Assembly (NCBI GenBank): GCA_934180065.1
Contig: CAKPRA010000005.1
Location: forward strand, 12,189-76,188
From: an uncultured Clostridia bacterium
GTDB taxonomy: Bacteria; Bacillota; Clostridia; TANB77; CAG-508
DNA: 64,000 nucleotides
Direction of reading: 5' to 3'
In this document: one piece after another, positions 1-8,231 of the stretch
How positions within the stretch are numbered: position 1 is the stretch's first letter
Layout of the letters: each line of letters opens with the position of its first letter
The notes under the pieces: model-generated
The model's input: the letters and a program-made list of their open reading frames with translations, nothing else
Database searches by the model: none
What the model was told of the DNA's origin: nothing
Program-made: the position numbers and the translations under genes

Positions 1-2
1 AT

Positions 3-128
3 AAAATCTTTGTAGAATTAGTATATAATTCGCTATTAATTATTATTTTATATCCATTAATACATAGATTTGGGATATATGCAGAAGAAATTTTTAATAG
101 TAAAAAAATGTTGACAAGATATTTCTAA
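3..128 (+). CDS. mreD: C-terminal end of a membrane protein, probably MreD (partial)
   Basis: The frame is open from the window edge to a TAA at 126-128 and gives 41 residues. A hydrophobic stretch (VYNSLLIIILYPLI) is followed by a short, mixed tail, like the last transmembrane segment and cytoplasmic end of a small integral membrane protein. It ends 37 bp before a PBP2 gene, which is where mreD sits in mreBCD-mrdA loci of Firmicutes. MreD is a membrane component of the rod-shape elongasome. The sequence shows only the hydrophobic tail; the name rests on position. Confidence 0.5.
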   Translation, partial: KIFVELVYNSLLIIILYPLIHRFGIYAEEIFNSKKMLTRYF

Positions 129-165
129 AAGTAATATTTAATCTAATATTAGAAAGGAGTAACAT

Positions 166-2199
166 TTGGAAGGCAAAGAGCGCAAAGAAAAAAATCTTAG
201 ATATAATATTTTGACTGTTATTGTATTTTTTATAGGATTAATTCTGTTATGTCAGTTAATTAATCTTCAAATTGTAAACGGAAATGAATATAGAGCACAA
301 TCTAGTTCAAGACTTACGAGAGAAACAATTATTTATGCTGATAGAGGGGAAATTTTGGATTGTAATGGTGTTAAATTAGTTACAACAAGTACTGGATATG
401 AGCTATATTTATATAAAACAACAACAGATAATGATCTTTTAAATAATAATATTTTAAATATTATTAATGTATTAGAAAAAAATGAGGATTCATATGTTGA
501 TAATTTAATTTTGACAGTTGAACCATTTGGTTTTTCAACAAATAATGAAGATACAATAAAAAAATGGAAAAAGAATAATTCTATTAATGAAAATAGTAGT
601 CCTGAAGAATGTTTTTATTATTTGAAAAATAAATATAAGATTAATAATGATAATAATGTGGAAGCTAGAAAAATAATGGCTATTAGATATGAAATATCAC
701 AAAAAGGTTATAGTAATATTAAACCTGTAGAGATAGCTACAAATATAAGTAAAAATTCTGTTTTGATGTTTAGTGAAGAAAATAGTAAATTTTCTGGAAT
801 TGATATAGGGACTGCTCCTGTTGTAACTTATAATTATGGATCTTTGGCTTCACATTTATTGGGATATTGTGGAAAAATTACACAAACAGAGCTTGAATCA
901 TTAAATGGAGAATATGATGATAATGAATTAATTGGTAAAACTGGAATCCAATATGTTTTTGAGAAATATTTAAGAGGTTCTAATGGTGTTAGACAGATTG
1001 ATATGGATGTTAATGGTAATATTACTGGAGAATATATAACTAAAGAGCCTGTTGTTGGAGCTGATGTGCAATTATCAATTGATGCCAAGATTCAAGCTGC
1101 AACTGAAGAAGCTTTAAAAGCTGATATTGAAAAAATAGCTAGTGGAGGATATGCAGAAAAAAGTGATACAAATGCTGGTGCTGTTGTTGTTATGAATACT
1201 AAAACAGGTGAGTTATTAGCTTTGGCAAGTTATCCAGATTATGAACCTCAGTTATTTGTAAATGGAATTAGTGTAGATAAATATCAGGAATATAATAATG
1301 TACAAGCTCTTTATAATAGGGCTATTAGTGGAACATATGCTCCTGGGTCAACTTTTAAAATGATAACTGCTATTGCTGGATTAGAAACTGGAAATGTATC
1401 TGTTAATGATAAAATTAATTGTACAGGTGTATATCCATATGCTCATAAACCAGTGTGCTGGTATTATACATCACATAGAAGCGGACATGGTCCTTTGAAT
1501 GTTTCTCAAGCTATTCAACATTCATGTAACTATTTCTTTTATGAGGTTGGAAATAGAATTGGAATTGATACTTTATCAGAATATTCTAATTATTTTGGAC
1601 TTGGAAGAAAGACTGGGATAGAATTACCAAGTGAATCTAGTGGTAGTATTGCTAGTAGAGAAAAAGCTAAATCTGAAAAAAGAGAATGGTATTTGGGTGA
1701 AACTTTGTCTGCTGCAATTGGTCAAAGTTATAATAATGTTACTCCAATACAAATGGCTAAATATATAAGTATTTTGGTTAATGGTGGACATCAGATTGAT
1801 GTTACAGCTGTTAAATCTGTAAAAAATTCTGATGGAACTGAAATTTCTAAACAAGAGGTAAATAATTATGTGAATGGTTTATTGGGAATAAATGAACCGA
1901 ATATTGATGAGAAAGTTTTTAAAGATGAAAATTTAAAGGCTGTGTTAGATGGAATGAAAAATGTTACAACTGAGTCTGGTGGTACAGCATATTCTATATT
2001 TAAAGATTTCTCAGTTACTGTTGGTGGTAAAACTGGATCTGCTCAAGCTGGTAATAAAACACATGCTTGGTTTGTGGGATTTGCTCCTTTTGATGAACCT
2101 GAGATTGCGGTTGTTGCACTTGTTGAAAATGGTGCTCATGGTGCGTATGCTGCACAAATTGCAAAGGATATTTTTGAAGCATATTTCTATGAGGATTAA
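166..2199 (+). CDS. mrdA: Penicillin-binding protein 2 (elongation-specific transpeptidase)
   Basis: This is a 677-residue class B penicillin-binding protein that cross-links peptidoglycan during cell elongation with MreBCD and RodA. It has a short basic N terminus, one membrane anchor (about residues 14-33), a dimerization region, and a C-terminal transpeptidase domain with all three active-site motifs: STFK at 395-398 (Ser395 acylated), SCN at 453-455 and KTG at 622-624. The start is TTG at 166, chosen because AGAAAGGAG lies 7 bp upstream and no ATG precedes the anchor. It follows a probable mreD end, the usual elongasome order. No RodA gene is visible beside it. The family is certain; assignment to PBP2 rather than a sporulation PBP rests on the neighbour. 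Confidence 0.88.
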   Translation: MEGKERKEKNLRYNILTVIVFFIGLILLCQLINLQIVNGNEYRAQSSSRLTRETIIYADRGEILDCNGVKLVTTSTGYELYLYKTTTDNDLLNNNILNIINVLEKNEDSYVDNLILTVEPFGFSTNNEDTIKKWKKNNSINENSSPEECFYYLKNKYKINNDNNVEARKIMAIRYEISQKGYSNIKPVEIATNISKNSVLMFSEENSKFSGIDIGTAPVVTYNYGSLASHLLGYCGKITQTELESLNGEYDDNELIGKTGIQYVFEKYLRGSNGVRQIDMDVNGNITGEYITKEPVVGADVQLSIDAKIQAATEEALKADIEKIASGGYAEKSDTNAGAVVVMNTKTGELLALASYPDYEPQLFVNGISVDKYQEYNNVQALYNRAISGTYAPGSTFKMITAIAGLETGNVSVNDKINCTGVYPYAHKPVCWYYTSHRSGHGPLNVSQAIQHSCNYFFYEVGNRIGIDTLSEYSNYFGLGRKTGIELPSESSGSIASREKAKSEKREWYLGETLSAAIGQSYNNVTPIQMAKYISILVNGGHQIDVTAVKSVKNSDGTEISKQEVNNYVNGLLGINEPNIDEKVFKDENLKAVLDGMKNVTTESGGTAYSIFKDFSVTVGGKTGSAQAGNKTHAWFVGFAPFDEPEIAVVALVENGAHGAYAAQIAKDIFEAYFYED

Positions 2200-2268
2200 T
2201 ATATTCATATATCTGGCTTATTATAATATAAAAATATTACATGATATTTAATTTTGAAGAATAAGGCC

Positions 2269-2430
2269 GTGTAATATATATTATATAAAAAAATTCATGT
2301 CTTGCTGGTCGCCCTTACAAAGCAGTGTAAGAAGGGTAGAGCCCTCGTTTGAGTTTTGATAAATGAAAAGTTTAACTAAAAGCTCCCAAACTGCGCGACT
2401 TTTCATTTTTTTATATAATATATATTACAC
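2269..2430. repeat. Interspersed structured element, copy A
   Basis: A 162-bp element begins 69 bp after the PBP2 stop. Its two ends (2269-2294 and 2405-2430) are perfect 26-bp inverted repeats, AT-rich and beginning GTGTAATA. Inside is a conserved core starting CTTGCTGGTCGCC and ending AGCTCCCAAACTGCGCGAC. The core contains a small hairpin (TTACA...TGTAA) and the motif GCCCTCG. Further copies lie at 6428-6592 and 26121-26282, with a truncated one at 6314. Copies with unrelated terminal sequence still pair, so the unit behaves as a folded RNA or hairpin DNA rather than a simple terminator. No ORF is inside it. I do not recognise the class. Confidence 0.85.
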
Positions 2431-2442
2431 TAGTTTTTGTTA

Positions 2443-2799
2443 TTAAAAAAGTAATGAAAATAGTGCTAGTAATAATAAATTGTCTGTTATGTGCTCTTTA
2501 TATAAAAAATATATGAGTGCAAGGATTAGTAAATCATCATTATATAATTGTATTCCATGAAATTCAATAAGTGGTTTATCTAGAAAATAATTATTTGAAT
2601 TTTTTTTATCTGTTTTTGATTTTGAATTTTGAGTATCATCCTTTTTTTGGGAATTGGAAGGTGATTCAAAATCTTTTTTATTATATTCTGATTGAATTGT
2701 GTCATTTTTTTGGTGTGGTTTGTTTGGGTTTTGTGGTGGTGGAAGATAAGATGGTTTATAGTACATTGGTCTGAAAAATGGATTAAAAAAACTATTCAT
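2443..2799 (-). CDS. Small protein with hydrophobic C terminus, unknown function
   Basis: A 118-residue protein in a three-gene minus-strand operon. The N terminus is Pro/Asn/Tyr rich (FFNPFFRPMYYKPSYLPPP), the middle is a Lys/Ser/Asn-rich linker, and the last 35 residues are hydrophobic (LLILALIYFLYK, then LLLLALFSLLF), suggesting a membrane or protein-protein contact. I chose ATG at 2799 over an upstream CTG because GGTGG lies about 10 bp ahead, inside the end of the preceding gene. The start overlaps that gene's stop (2792), implying translational coupling. Composition resembles small spore or coat-associated proteins of Clostridia, but I recognise no family. Confidence 0.6.
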   Translation of the reverse strand: MNSFFNPFFRPMYYKPSYLPPPQNPNKPHQKNDTIQSEYNKKDFESPSNSQKKDDTQNSKSKTDKKNSNNYFLDKPLIEFHGIQLYNDDLLILALIYFLYKEHITDNLLLLALFSLLF

Positions 2800-3232
2800 T
2801 TTTATTTTCACCACCAGCCATTGGATTCATTACTTCTATTACTTTTGCGAGATTTAAAAATTTTATATATTGATCTACTTTTTCTTTTTTTGAATCTGCT
2901 AAATATGGTTTTAATGATAATAATAAATTTGATCTTGGATCATTTTTATTATTATTGAAATTGTCCATTATTGATTTTAGTTTTATTATTGTGTTTATGT
3001 CAAATTCGGGAATAGCAGATCCGTTATTTGAGCTTGAAGAAGTTTGGGTAGTATTGTTTTGGTTATTTGAGTTTTGTGTAGTATGTGTATTTGTTTTTTC
3101 TTCGGTTGATTCTGTGGAAGAATTATTAGATGAAGAAAAATTGTTTAATATATTTTTTAAATTGTCTGATGTTTCTTTGTCTGAAAGAATAGAATTTAAC
3201 TTTTGAAAGATGTCATTCATATCTCCATCCAT
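2792..3232 (-). CDS. Conserved small helical protein with a DPR...LKPYL motif, unknown function
   Basis: A 146-residue protein and the middle gene of the minus-strand trio. An N-terminal helix (about residues 5-30) is followed by a long Ser/Thr/Asn-rich linker (about 32-75) and a C-terminal segment with DPRSNLLLSLKPYL then KKEKVDQYIKFLNLAKVIEVM. That C-terminal pattern resembles uncharacterised clostridial proteins that I associate loosely with sporulation or envelope loci. ATG at 3232 has AGGAGG 7 bp upstream and overlaps the end of the upstream gene by 20 bp. The function is unknown, and the low-complexity linker suggests a flexible tether between two helical parts. Confidence 0.65.
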   Translation of the reverse strand: MDGDMNDIFQKLNSILSDKETSDNLKNILNNFSSSNNSSTESTEEKTNTHTTQNSNNQNNTTQTSSSSNNGSAIPEFDINTIIKLKSIMDNFNNNKNDPRSNLLLSLKPYLADSKKEKVDQYIKFLNLAKVIEVMNPMAGGENKNE

Positions 3233-3425
3233 TAATATACCTCCTAACTTTTGTTTTTAATTTCCGCTTTTGATTCATATTGTTTTTTAATTGATTTATT
3301 ATTTTCTGCTGATCATTTGATTTTAGAATTGTATTTAGTTGATTTATTCCTTTCTCTAAATCTTTTTTATCCATTTTTGATAAGGTATTCATTAATTGTG
3401 AAATGTCTAAATTATTATTGCTCAT
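3213..3425 (-). CDS. Small helical protein, first gene of a three-gene operon
   Basis: A 70-residue, highly charged protein (MSNNNLDISQLMNTLSKMDK start) predicted to be helical and to end in a basic tail (KRKLKTKVRRY). It leads the minus-strand operon; its 3' end overlaps the next gene. The ribosome site GAAAGG lies about 10 bp before ATG. The basic tail could bind nucleic acid or phospholipid, but this is speculation. I recognise no family. The helix pattern partly echoes the N-terminal helix of the next protein, so the two could be related. Confidence 0.55.
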   Translation of the reverse strand: MSNNNLDISQLMNTLSKMDKKDLEKGINQLNTILKSNDQQKIINQLKNNMNQKRKLKTKVRRYINGWRYE

Positions 3426-3759
3426 AATATTTGGTCCTTTCTTAATTATTGTTGATTTTATAATATAGCAGACTATATTAAATGATTAATGTCTGCTTTT
3501 ATAAAAAAATTCTTATTATAATATATGCAGGAATTTTAAAATGTAGATATAAATTTTTCTTTAAATATTGTTTTTTACAGTATTTTGAGATAAAATATAA
3601 AACATAATTTGTGTTATTAAGAAAAAAAATAAGATAAAAAAATATATTATATCACAATATGTAAAAAACTTTTTATTATTTATGTATTTAAAACGACAAA
3701 TATTTTAATTGTAATTGTGTAATATAGATACATAAATAAAAAAGCAAGAGGTGGTAAGG
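3426..3759. other. Divergent intergenic region before spoIIE
   Basis: About 330 bp of very AT-rich DNA separates the minus-strand trio from spoIIE and should hold both promoters. On the minus strand near 3693-3701 is TTTGTCGTT, a partial match to the Spo0A box TTTGTCGAA, which would suit spoIIE, a gene under Spo0A control in Bacillus. I see no gene and no clear -35/-10 pair. Confidence 0.35.
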
Positions 3760-6255
3760 ATGTTTCAAAATATAGCTAGCGATGTTAATAAGAATAATCG
3801 CAGTCAGGATGTTAAATTTGATGGAGAAGAGATTAAAGATATATTAAAAAAGCTTTTTTCAATTAGAAATATTATTATATATGTAATTTCTTTTATGATT
3901 TCTATGATAAGCTTTGGTGGTGATATTTCATTGGGTCTTGCTCCTTTTGGTCTTTCAATTGTTGCTGCTGCAGCAAGCTCTGGAATTCCAATAAGTGTTG
4001 TATATATAGTAACTTTAATAGGAAGTTATATAGGTTTGGGACAAGATATTACAGGAAATTATTTTCTAACAAGTATTGTTTTTTTTGCTACATTATTTAT
4101 ATTTAAACCTAAGAAACAAAATGATGTTAATGAAAAGGCAAAATTAGGAAAGAATTTAGTTATATCAATTCTAGTTGTTAGAATTGTGCCAATGTTGTTT
4201 ACTTCAATTAATCTTTCTAATTTTATTTTGGCAATTATGCTTAGTATAGTTACATACATATTTTATAAAATTTTTGTAAATGCAATAGATGTTGTATATG
4301 AATATGGATATAAAAAAGTTTTTTCTGTAGAAGAGCTAATGGGAGCAGGGTTAATGGTGGCTATTGCTGTTTCTGCTTTAGAGCCTATTTCTATTTTAGG
4401 ATATTCGGTTAAAAATATCTTATGCATTTTAGTTGTTCTAATATTAGGATGGAAAAGTGGTATTTTATTAGGAACAACTGGTGGAGTTACAATTGGAGTT
4501 GTTTTAGGTATTGTTGGTAATGAACCACCAATAGTGGTTGCAGCTTTTGCTGTTGCTGGTATGTTATCTGGAATATTAAGTAAAACTGGTAGATTAGGTG
4601 TAATAATAGGTTTTATAGTTGGAAATATTTTAATAACATATTTTTCAAATGGAATTATAGAGCCAATTATTTTATTTCAAGAAATTTTAATTGCTTCTTT
4701 GGGATTATTACTTATTCCTAAAAAAGTTGAGTATGCTATTGATGATATATTTGATAAAACTGCTATTTTACCTGAAACTACTAAAAAGACTTTATCTTCA
4801 AGTAAAGAAACTGCAAATAAATTAAGTAATATTTCTGAAACTATTTCTGAAATTGCTAAAAGTTATAATCAAGTGGCTGCGACTGTTGTTGAGGATAAAG
4901 AAAAAGTTGAAGATGAAAATAGAGATATTTTTGAAAAAGAGCTTAAAGATAATCTTGAGGGAATGGAAGATAATATTTTATATCAAGATATTATTTTATC
5001 AACAGATATAACCGGAGATATATATAATTGTTTGAAAAATAACAATAAATTAACTAAAGAAATTTTGATTTCAATTTTTGCTAAATATAATAATTATATT
5101 ATTGGAGCAGATGAAGGTAATAGAAATAAAAGTGTTGATAATGATATTAATAATATGATAGAAACAATTAATAAAGCATATGATTTGGCTAAAATAAATT
5201 TTGTTTGGAAAAAGAAAATTGAGGAAAAAAATAAAAATATGTGTACTCAATTAAAAAGTGTTTCTGAAGCTATTTCTGATTTAGCAGATGATATTGAAAG
5301 TGATAATTCAAATCGATTTTATGATAAACAAGAGCTTATTACCAAGTTGTTATCACAAAAAGGTATAAAAGTTTCTGAAGTTAAAATAAGAGAAAATGAT
5401 TCTAAGAGAAAAGTTATAAATGTGTATACAAAAAATGAAGATTGTACTCAGGAAAATTGTGAATATAGAAAGATTGAAAGAGTTTTGACAAAGGTTTTTG
5501 AAGAGCCTATTGTTTTACAAAAAAGAAGATGCTCTGTAAAATGTAATTCAGAATATTGTGGATATAAATTTATTTCTAAGGATTTATATAATTTAAAAGT
5601 TGGTATTGCAAGAGCTAAAAAATATGATTCTCCTGTTTCTGGTGATTCTAGTATACAGACAAAATTAAATGATGGAAAATATTTATTAGCAATTAGTGAT
5701 GGAAAGGGCTCTGGACCAGAAGCAAGAAAATGTAGTAAAATTGCGATTAAAATGCTTGAGAAAATGTTATCTTCTGGATTTAAAAAAGATGTTTCTGTTA
5801 AGATGATTAATTCAACTTTATCTGCTGATATGGAAGATGATATGTATGCAACTCTTGATATTTTGATTTTAGATTTATATCAAGGTAATATTGAATTTAT
5901 AAAAAATGGTGCTTGCCCAACATATATTAAAAGAAACAAGTCTGTTGAATTAATTAATTCAATTGCTTTACCTACAGGAATTGTTGATGATATTGATTTA
6001 GTTGTTTATGATAAAGATATCAAAAGCGGAGATATTATTGTTATGTGTAGTGATGGAATTACAGAGTCTAATGAAGAATATATGCATAAAGAGCTATGGT
6101 TAAAATACTTTTTGGAAGAAATTCAGACTGATGATGTTCAACAAATTGCGGATTTAATTATAAGTGAAGCTATTGATAATGATTATGGTAAAGAGAAAGA
6201 TGATATGACTGTAATTGTTGCTAAGGTTTCTGGTGAGGGAACAAAAAGAATATAA
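3760..6255 (+). CDS. spoIIE: Stage II sporulation protein E (membrane PP2C phosphatase)
   Basis: An 831-residue SpoIIE-like protein. In sporulating Firmicutes it dephosphorylates the anti-anti-sigma factor SpoIIAA at the asymmetric septum to activate sigma-F. The N-terminal third holds about ten hydrophobic segments, the middle is a helical, charged regulatory region, and the last 210 residues form a PP2C domain with metal-binding aspartates in AISDGKGSGPEA (about residue 645), the CSDGITESNE segment, and KDDMTVIVAKV at the end. A Cys-rich patch (RRCSVKCNSEYCGYK) precedes the phosphatase. ATG 3760 is preferred to GTG 3751 because AGAGGTGG then sits 6 bp upstream. Its presence marks the lineage as spore-forming or descended from spore formers. 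Confidence 0.93.
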   Translation: MFQNIASDVNKNNRSQDVKFDGEEIKDILKKLFSIRNIIIYVISFMISMISFGGDISLGLAPFGLSIVAAAASSGIPISVVYIVTLIGSYIGLGQDITGNYFLTSIVFFATLFIFKPKKQNDVNEKAKLGKNLVISILVVRIVPMLFTSINLSNFILAIMLSIVTYIFYKIFVNAIDVVYEYGYKKVFSVEELMGAGLMVAIAVSALEPISILGYSVKNILCILVVLILGWKSGILLGTTGGVTIGVVLGIVGNEPPIVVAAFAVAGMLSGILSKTGRLGVIIGFIVGNILITYFSNGIIEPIILFQEILIASLGLLLIPKKVEYAIDDIFDKTAILPETTKKTLSSSKETANKLSNISETISEIAKSYNQVAATVVEDKEKVEDENRDIFEKELKDNLEGMEDNILYQDIILSTDITGDIYNCLKNNNKLTKEILISIFAKYNNYIIGADEGNRNKSVDNDINNMIETINKAYDLAKINFVWKKKIEEKNKNMCTQLKSVSEAISDLADDIESDNSNRFYDKQELITKLLSQKGIKVSEVKIRENDSKRKVINVYTKNEDCTQENCEYRKIERVLTKVFEEPIVLQKRRCSVKCNSEYCGYKFISKDLYNLKVGIARAKKYDSPVSGDSSIQTKLNDGKYLLAISDGKGSGPEARKCSKIAIKMLEKMLSSGFKKDVSVKMINSTLSADMEDDMYATLDILILDLYQGNIEFIKNGACPTYIKRNKSVELINSIALPTGIVDDIDLVVYDKDIKSGDIIVMCSDGITESNEEYMHKELWLKYFLEEIQTDDVQQIADLIISEAIDNDYGKEKDDMTVIVAKVSGEGTKRI

Positions 6256-6313
6256 ATTTTAAGTAATATAGTATTACAAATGATGTGTATTTGTAATGCT
6301 ATATTTTTTTGCC

Positions 6314-6427
6314 GGATATGTGGATATATATTAAAAATTTTCGTGACTTGCTGGTCGCCCTTACAAGGTAGTGTGAGAGTGGTAGTGCCTTCGTTTGGTT
6401 ATTATGTATATTTCTTTTTATTAGGCC
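6314..6427. repeat. Interspersed structured element, truncated copy
   Basis: This stretch has the same left stem and core start (GGATATGTGGATATATA, then CTTGCTGGTCGCC, GTGTGAGAGTGG, GCCTTCG) as the full copy directly downstream, but it lacks the 3' half and the closing stem. It stands in tandem with the intact copy at 6428, which suggests duplication followed by decay, or insertion of one copy beside another. A weak hairpin made by the end of this copy and the next could still form. Confidence 0.75.
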
Positions 6428-6592
6428 GGATATGTGGATATATATATTAAAAATTTTGTGACTTGCTGGTCGCCTATACAAAGTAGTGTGAGAGTGGTAG
6501 TGCCCTCGTTTTAGTTTTGTGATATTAAGATGTTTTCTAAAAGCTCCCAAGCTGCGCGTCACTTTATTTTTAATATATATATCCATATATCC
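6428..6592. repeat. Interspersed structured element, copy B
   Basis: A 165-bp copy whose terminal stem (6428-6454 with 6566-6592) pairs over 27 positions with one G.T wobble, although its sequence (GGATATGTGG...) is unrelated to the GTGTAATA stems of the copies at 2269 and 26121. The pair next to the core is GAC/GTC here and GTC/GAC in the other copies. The core is conserved (CTTGCTGGTCGCC, GCCCTCG, CTAAAAGCTCCCAA, CTGCGCG). It lies downstream of spoIIE in a gene-free stretch. Confidence 0.85.
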
Positions 6593-6810
6593 TACTCTAC
6601 TAAATTTAATTATACTGAATAGTAAATTTATTTCATAAATTTTTTTGTGGCGAATAAAGATGGGGATTTGAAATTGTTTTTTACAGTGCAAATGTTGTTT
6701 ATGTTAGCTTTGGCTTTTTTGTGGTATAGCATATTTAATTTACTTTCTTTTTTATATATACTATATTGTTGTTGATAGTAAAATATAAATAAAAAATCTT
6801 TATGTTTTGG

Positions 6811-6839
6811 TTTACTTGAAATTTTCGTTATGATATAAT
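6811..6839 (+). promoter_or_regulatory. Probable vegetative promoter
   Basis: TTTACT (6811-6816), a 17-bp spacer and TATAAT (6834-6839) lie 34 bp before the ATG at 6874. This is a good sigma-A match. The rest of 6593-6810 is AT-rich with no gene visible. Confidence 0.6.
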
Positions 6840-6873
6840 TATTAAGAATTTATATATGGAAAGGTGTAATAGA

Positions 6874-7848
6874 ATGAATCAAATTTTGTCATTTCAAAAT
6901 TCTGCTAATGGTAGAAAAATATTAATGAAAAATGTGAGAAAATTAGGTATTTTCTTGATAATATTTGCTCTAATTTTAATTGGCGAAGGTGGCTGGAATT
7001 TATATAGAAATTTAAATAAAAAGGTTAATATAGATGCACCAGAAATTGTAGGATATAGAAATTTGGAGAAAACTAGTTTTTCTGTTAAGTCAAAATACGG
7101 AATACAGAAGATTATATATGCTTGGAATAATGGTGAGGAAACTACTATAAATAAAAGTGGTGAACAAGAAACTACTTTTGAAATTGAAAATAAAATAGGA
7201 GTTAATGATTTATTGTTAAAAATTGTTGATTCAAATGGTAATACTGCATCTTATGATAATATTAAAATTGCATATGAGGAAGACGATGGTCTTGGTGCTC
7301 CTGAAGATGATACTAATACTGATCTAAATCAGGATTGGCAAACTGCTGTTGAAAACGATAAAACAGAGCCTGTTATAACTGTTACTGCTGAAAAAGGCAA
7401 AATTGTTATTACTGCTTCTGATGATGTAAAAATGTCATATGTTACATATAGTTGGAATGATGGTGAAGAAACTAGAATTACGGGATTATCTGAAGATGAA
7501 AAAACCTTAACTGCTAAGATTGATGCCATGAAAGGTGATAATAAAATTAAAATTAAAGCTTATGATAAGGCTGGAAATTTTAAAGAATATGAGAAAAATG
7601 TTCATGGAACAGATGGGCCAAAGATCGTTGTAAAAAAAGATGGTGATAAAATTATTGCTAATATATCTGATGAATTTGGTATAACTAAAGTCGAATATAT
7701 TTTTAATAATGAAGAAAAAACGATTGATAATATAGAAGGTAATTCATATGATTTGAGTTTTGATTTAAAAGATGGCGAGAATTTTGTTATTATTCGTGCT
7801 TATGAGGGAAATGTTAAATCTGAATATAAGGGTAAAACAACGAAGTAA
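6874..7848 (+). CDS. Membrane-anchored protein with repeated Ig-like domains
   Basis: A 324-residue protein with one N-terminal membrane segment (GIFLIIFALILIGEGGWNLY, about residues 25-44) and an outer part of about three beta-rich repeats. Two repeats share the pattern Y-x-W-N-x-G-E-E-T (YAWNNGEETT and YSWNDGEETR), and the third has YIFNNEEKT. Such Ig-like/bacterial cadherin-like repeats usually serve as surface spacers or binding modules. An acidic linker rich in Asp and Glu separates the first and second repeats. I chose ATG 6874 because GAAAGGTG is 9 bp upstream; the ATG at 6856 lies before that site. Its substrate is unknown. A terminator hairpin follows at 7896. Confidence 0.7.
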   Translation: MNQILSFQNSANGRKILMKNVRKLGIFLIIFALILIGEGGWNLYRNLNKKVNIDAPEIVGYRNLEKTSFSVKSKYGIQKIIYAWNNGEETTINKSGEQETTFEIENKIGVNDLLLKIVDSNGNTASYDNIKIAYEEDDGLGAPEDDTNTDLNQDWQTAVENDKTEPVITVTAEKGKIVITASDDVKMSYVTYSWNDGEETRITGLSEDEKTLTAKIDAMKGDNKIKIKAYDKAGNFKEYEKNVHGTDGPKIVVKKDGDKIIANISDEFGITKVEYIFNNEEKTIDNIEGNSYDLSFDLKDGENFVIIRAYEGNVKSEYKGKTTK

Positions 7849-7895
7849 TTTTGAAATGAATGAAAATATTAATTTTAATAATTATTTATATATGT

Positions 7896-7927
7896 AAAAA
7901 GAGAGATATTTGGCTATCTCTCTTTTT
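7896..7927. terminator. Rho-independent terminator
   Basis: AAAAAGAGAGATA and TATCTCTCTTTTT form a 13-bp stem with a 6-base loop. It has a T-run on both strands and serves both the Ig-like gene and the converging Cys-rich gene. Confidence 0.85.
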
Positions 7928-7939
7928 GTGTAGTAACAA

Positions 7940-8065
7940 TTAGCAACATCCACCTCTGTTACCACCGCAACAACAACATATGATAAGAAGTAAAACTATT
8001 ATCCAGATGCAGTCGTCACCAAATCCGAAACCACATCCACATCCACAATTTCTATTTTCTGGCAT
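7940..8065 (-). CDS. 41-residue Cys-rich micro-protein with one hydrophobic helix (YjcZ-like)
   Basis: This short ORF starts at an ATG with GGGGGG 6-7 bp upstream. The product begins MPENRNCGCGCGFGFGDDC, followed by a hydrophobic helix (IWIIVLLLII), a run of four Cys, and a GG-rich Cys-ended tail. The layout of Gly/Cys-rich ends around one hydrophobic helix is like the small YjcZ/YtzL-type sporulation and coat peptides of Firmicutes. It converges on the gene at 6874 and shares its terminator. The family is a guess from composition; that it is coding is well supported by the ribosome site and codon pattern. Confidence 0.65.
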   Translation of the reverse strand: MPENRNCGCGCGFGFGDDCIWIIVLLLIICCCCGGNRGGCC

Positions 8066-8161
8066 TATGAAATTCCCCCCTTTCAAAATCTTTAGTATGA
8101 TATATATTATTCGAATTTTAAAAATCTGTTACGAAAAAGTTTAATAAAATATAAATTTCTA

Positions 8162-8191
8162 TGTACAAAGATGCAAAAATAATGATATAAT
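8162..8191 (+). promoter_or_regulatory. Probable promoter of mutL-miaA
   Basis: TGTACA (8162-8167), an 18-bp spacer and a perfect TATAAT (8186-8191) lie about 40 bp before the mutL start. Confidence 0.5.
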
Positions 8192-8231
8192 CTGTAAAAA
8201 TGATGTGCTGTACTAGAAAGGAATGGAGCAA

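Noticed and set aside
2269..2430. Simple MITE or ordinary terminator
   Set aside because: Terminal arms differ between copies but keep pairing, and the conserved part is internal; the long stems and core exceed a terminator. A mobile origin is still possible.
2269..2430. HEARO/omega-RNA, group II intron fragment, or another named RNA
   Set aside because: I could not match the core to a consensus from memory, so no name is given; an Rfam search would decide.
4059..4259. Minus-strand ORFs opposite spoIIE, mutL, radA, hsdR and others
   Set aside because: They lack ribosome sites and mirror the codon pattern of the real genes on the plus strand.
6299..6691. Minus-strand ORF of 130 codons over the repeat region
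   Set aside because: It spans two copies of the structured element, has no ribosome site, and its protein is just the translated repeat.
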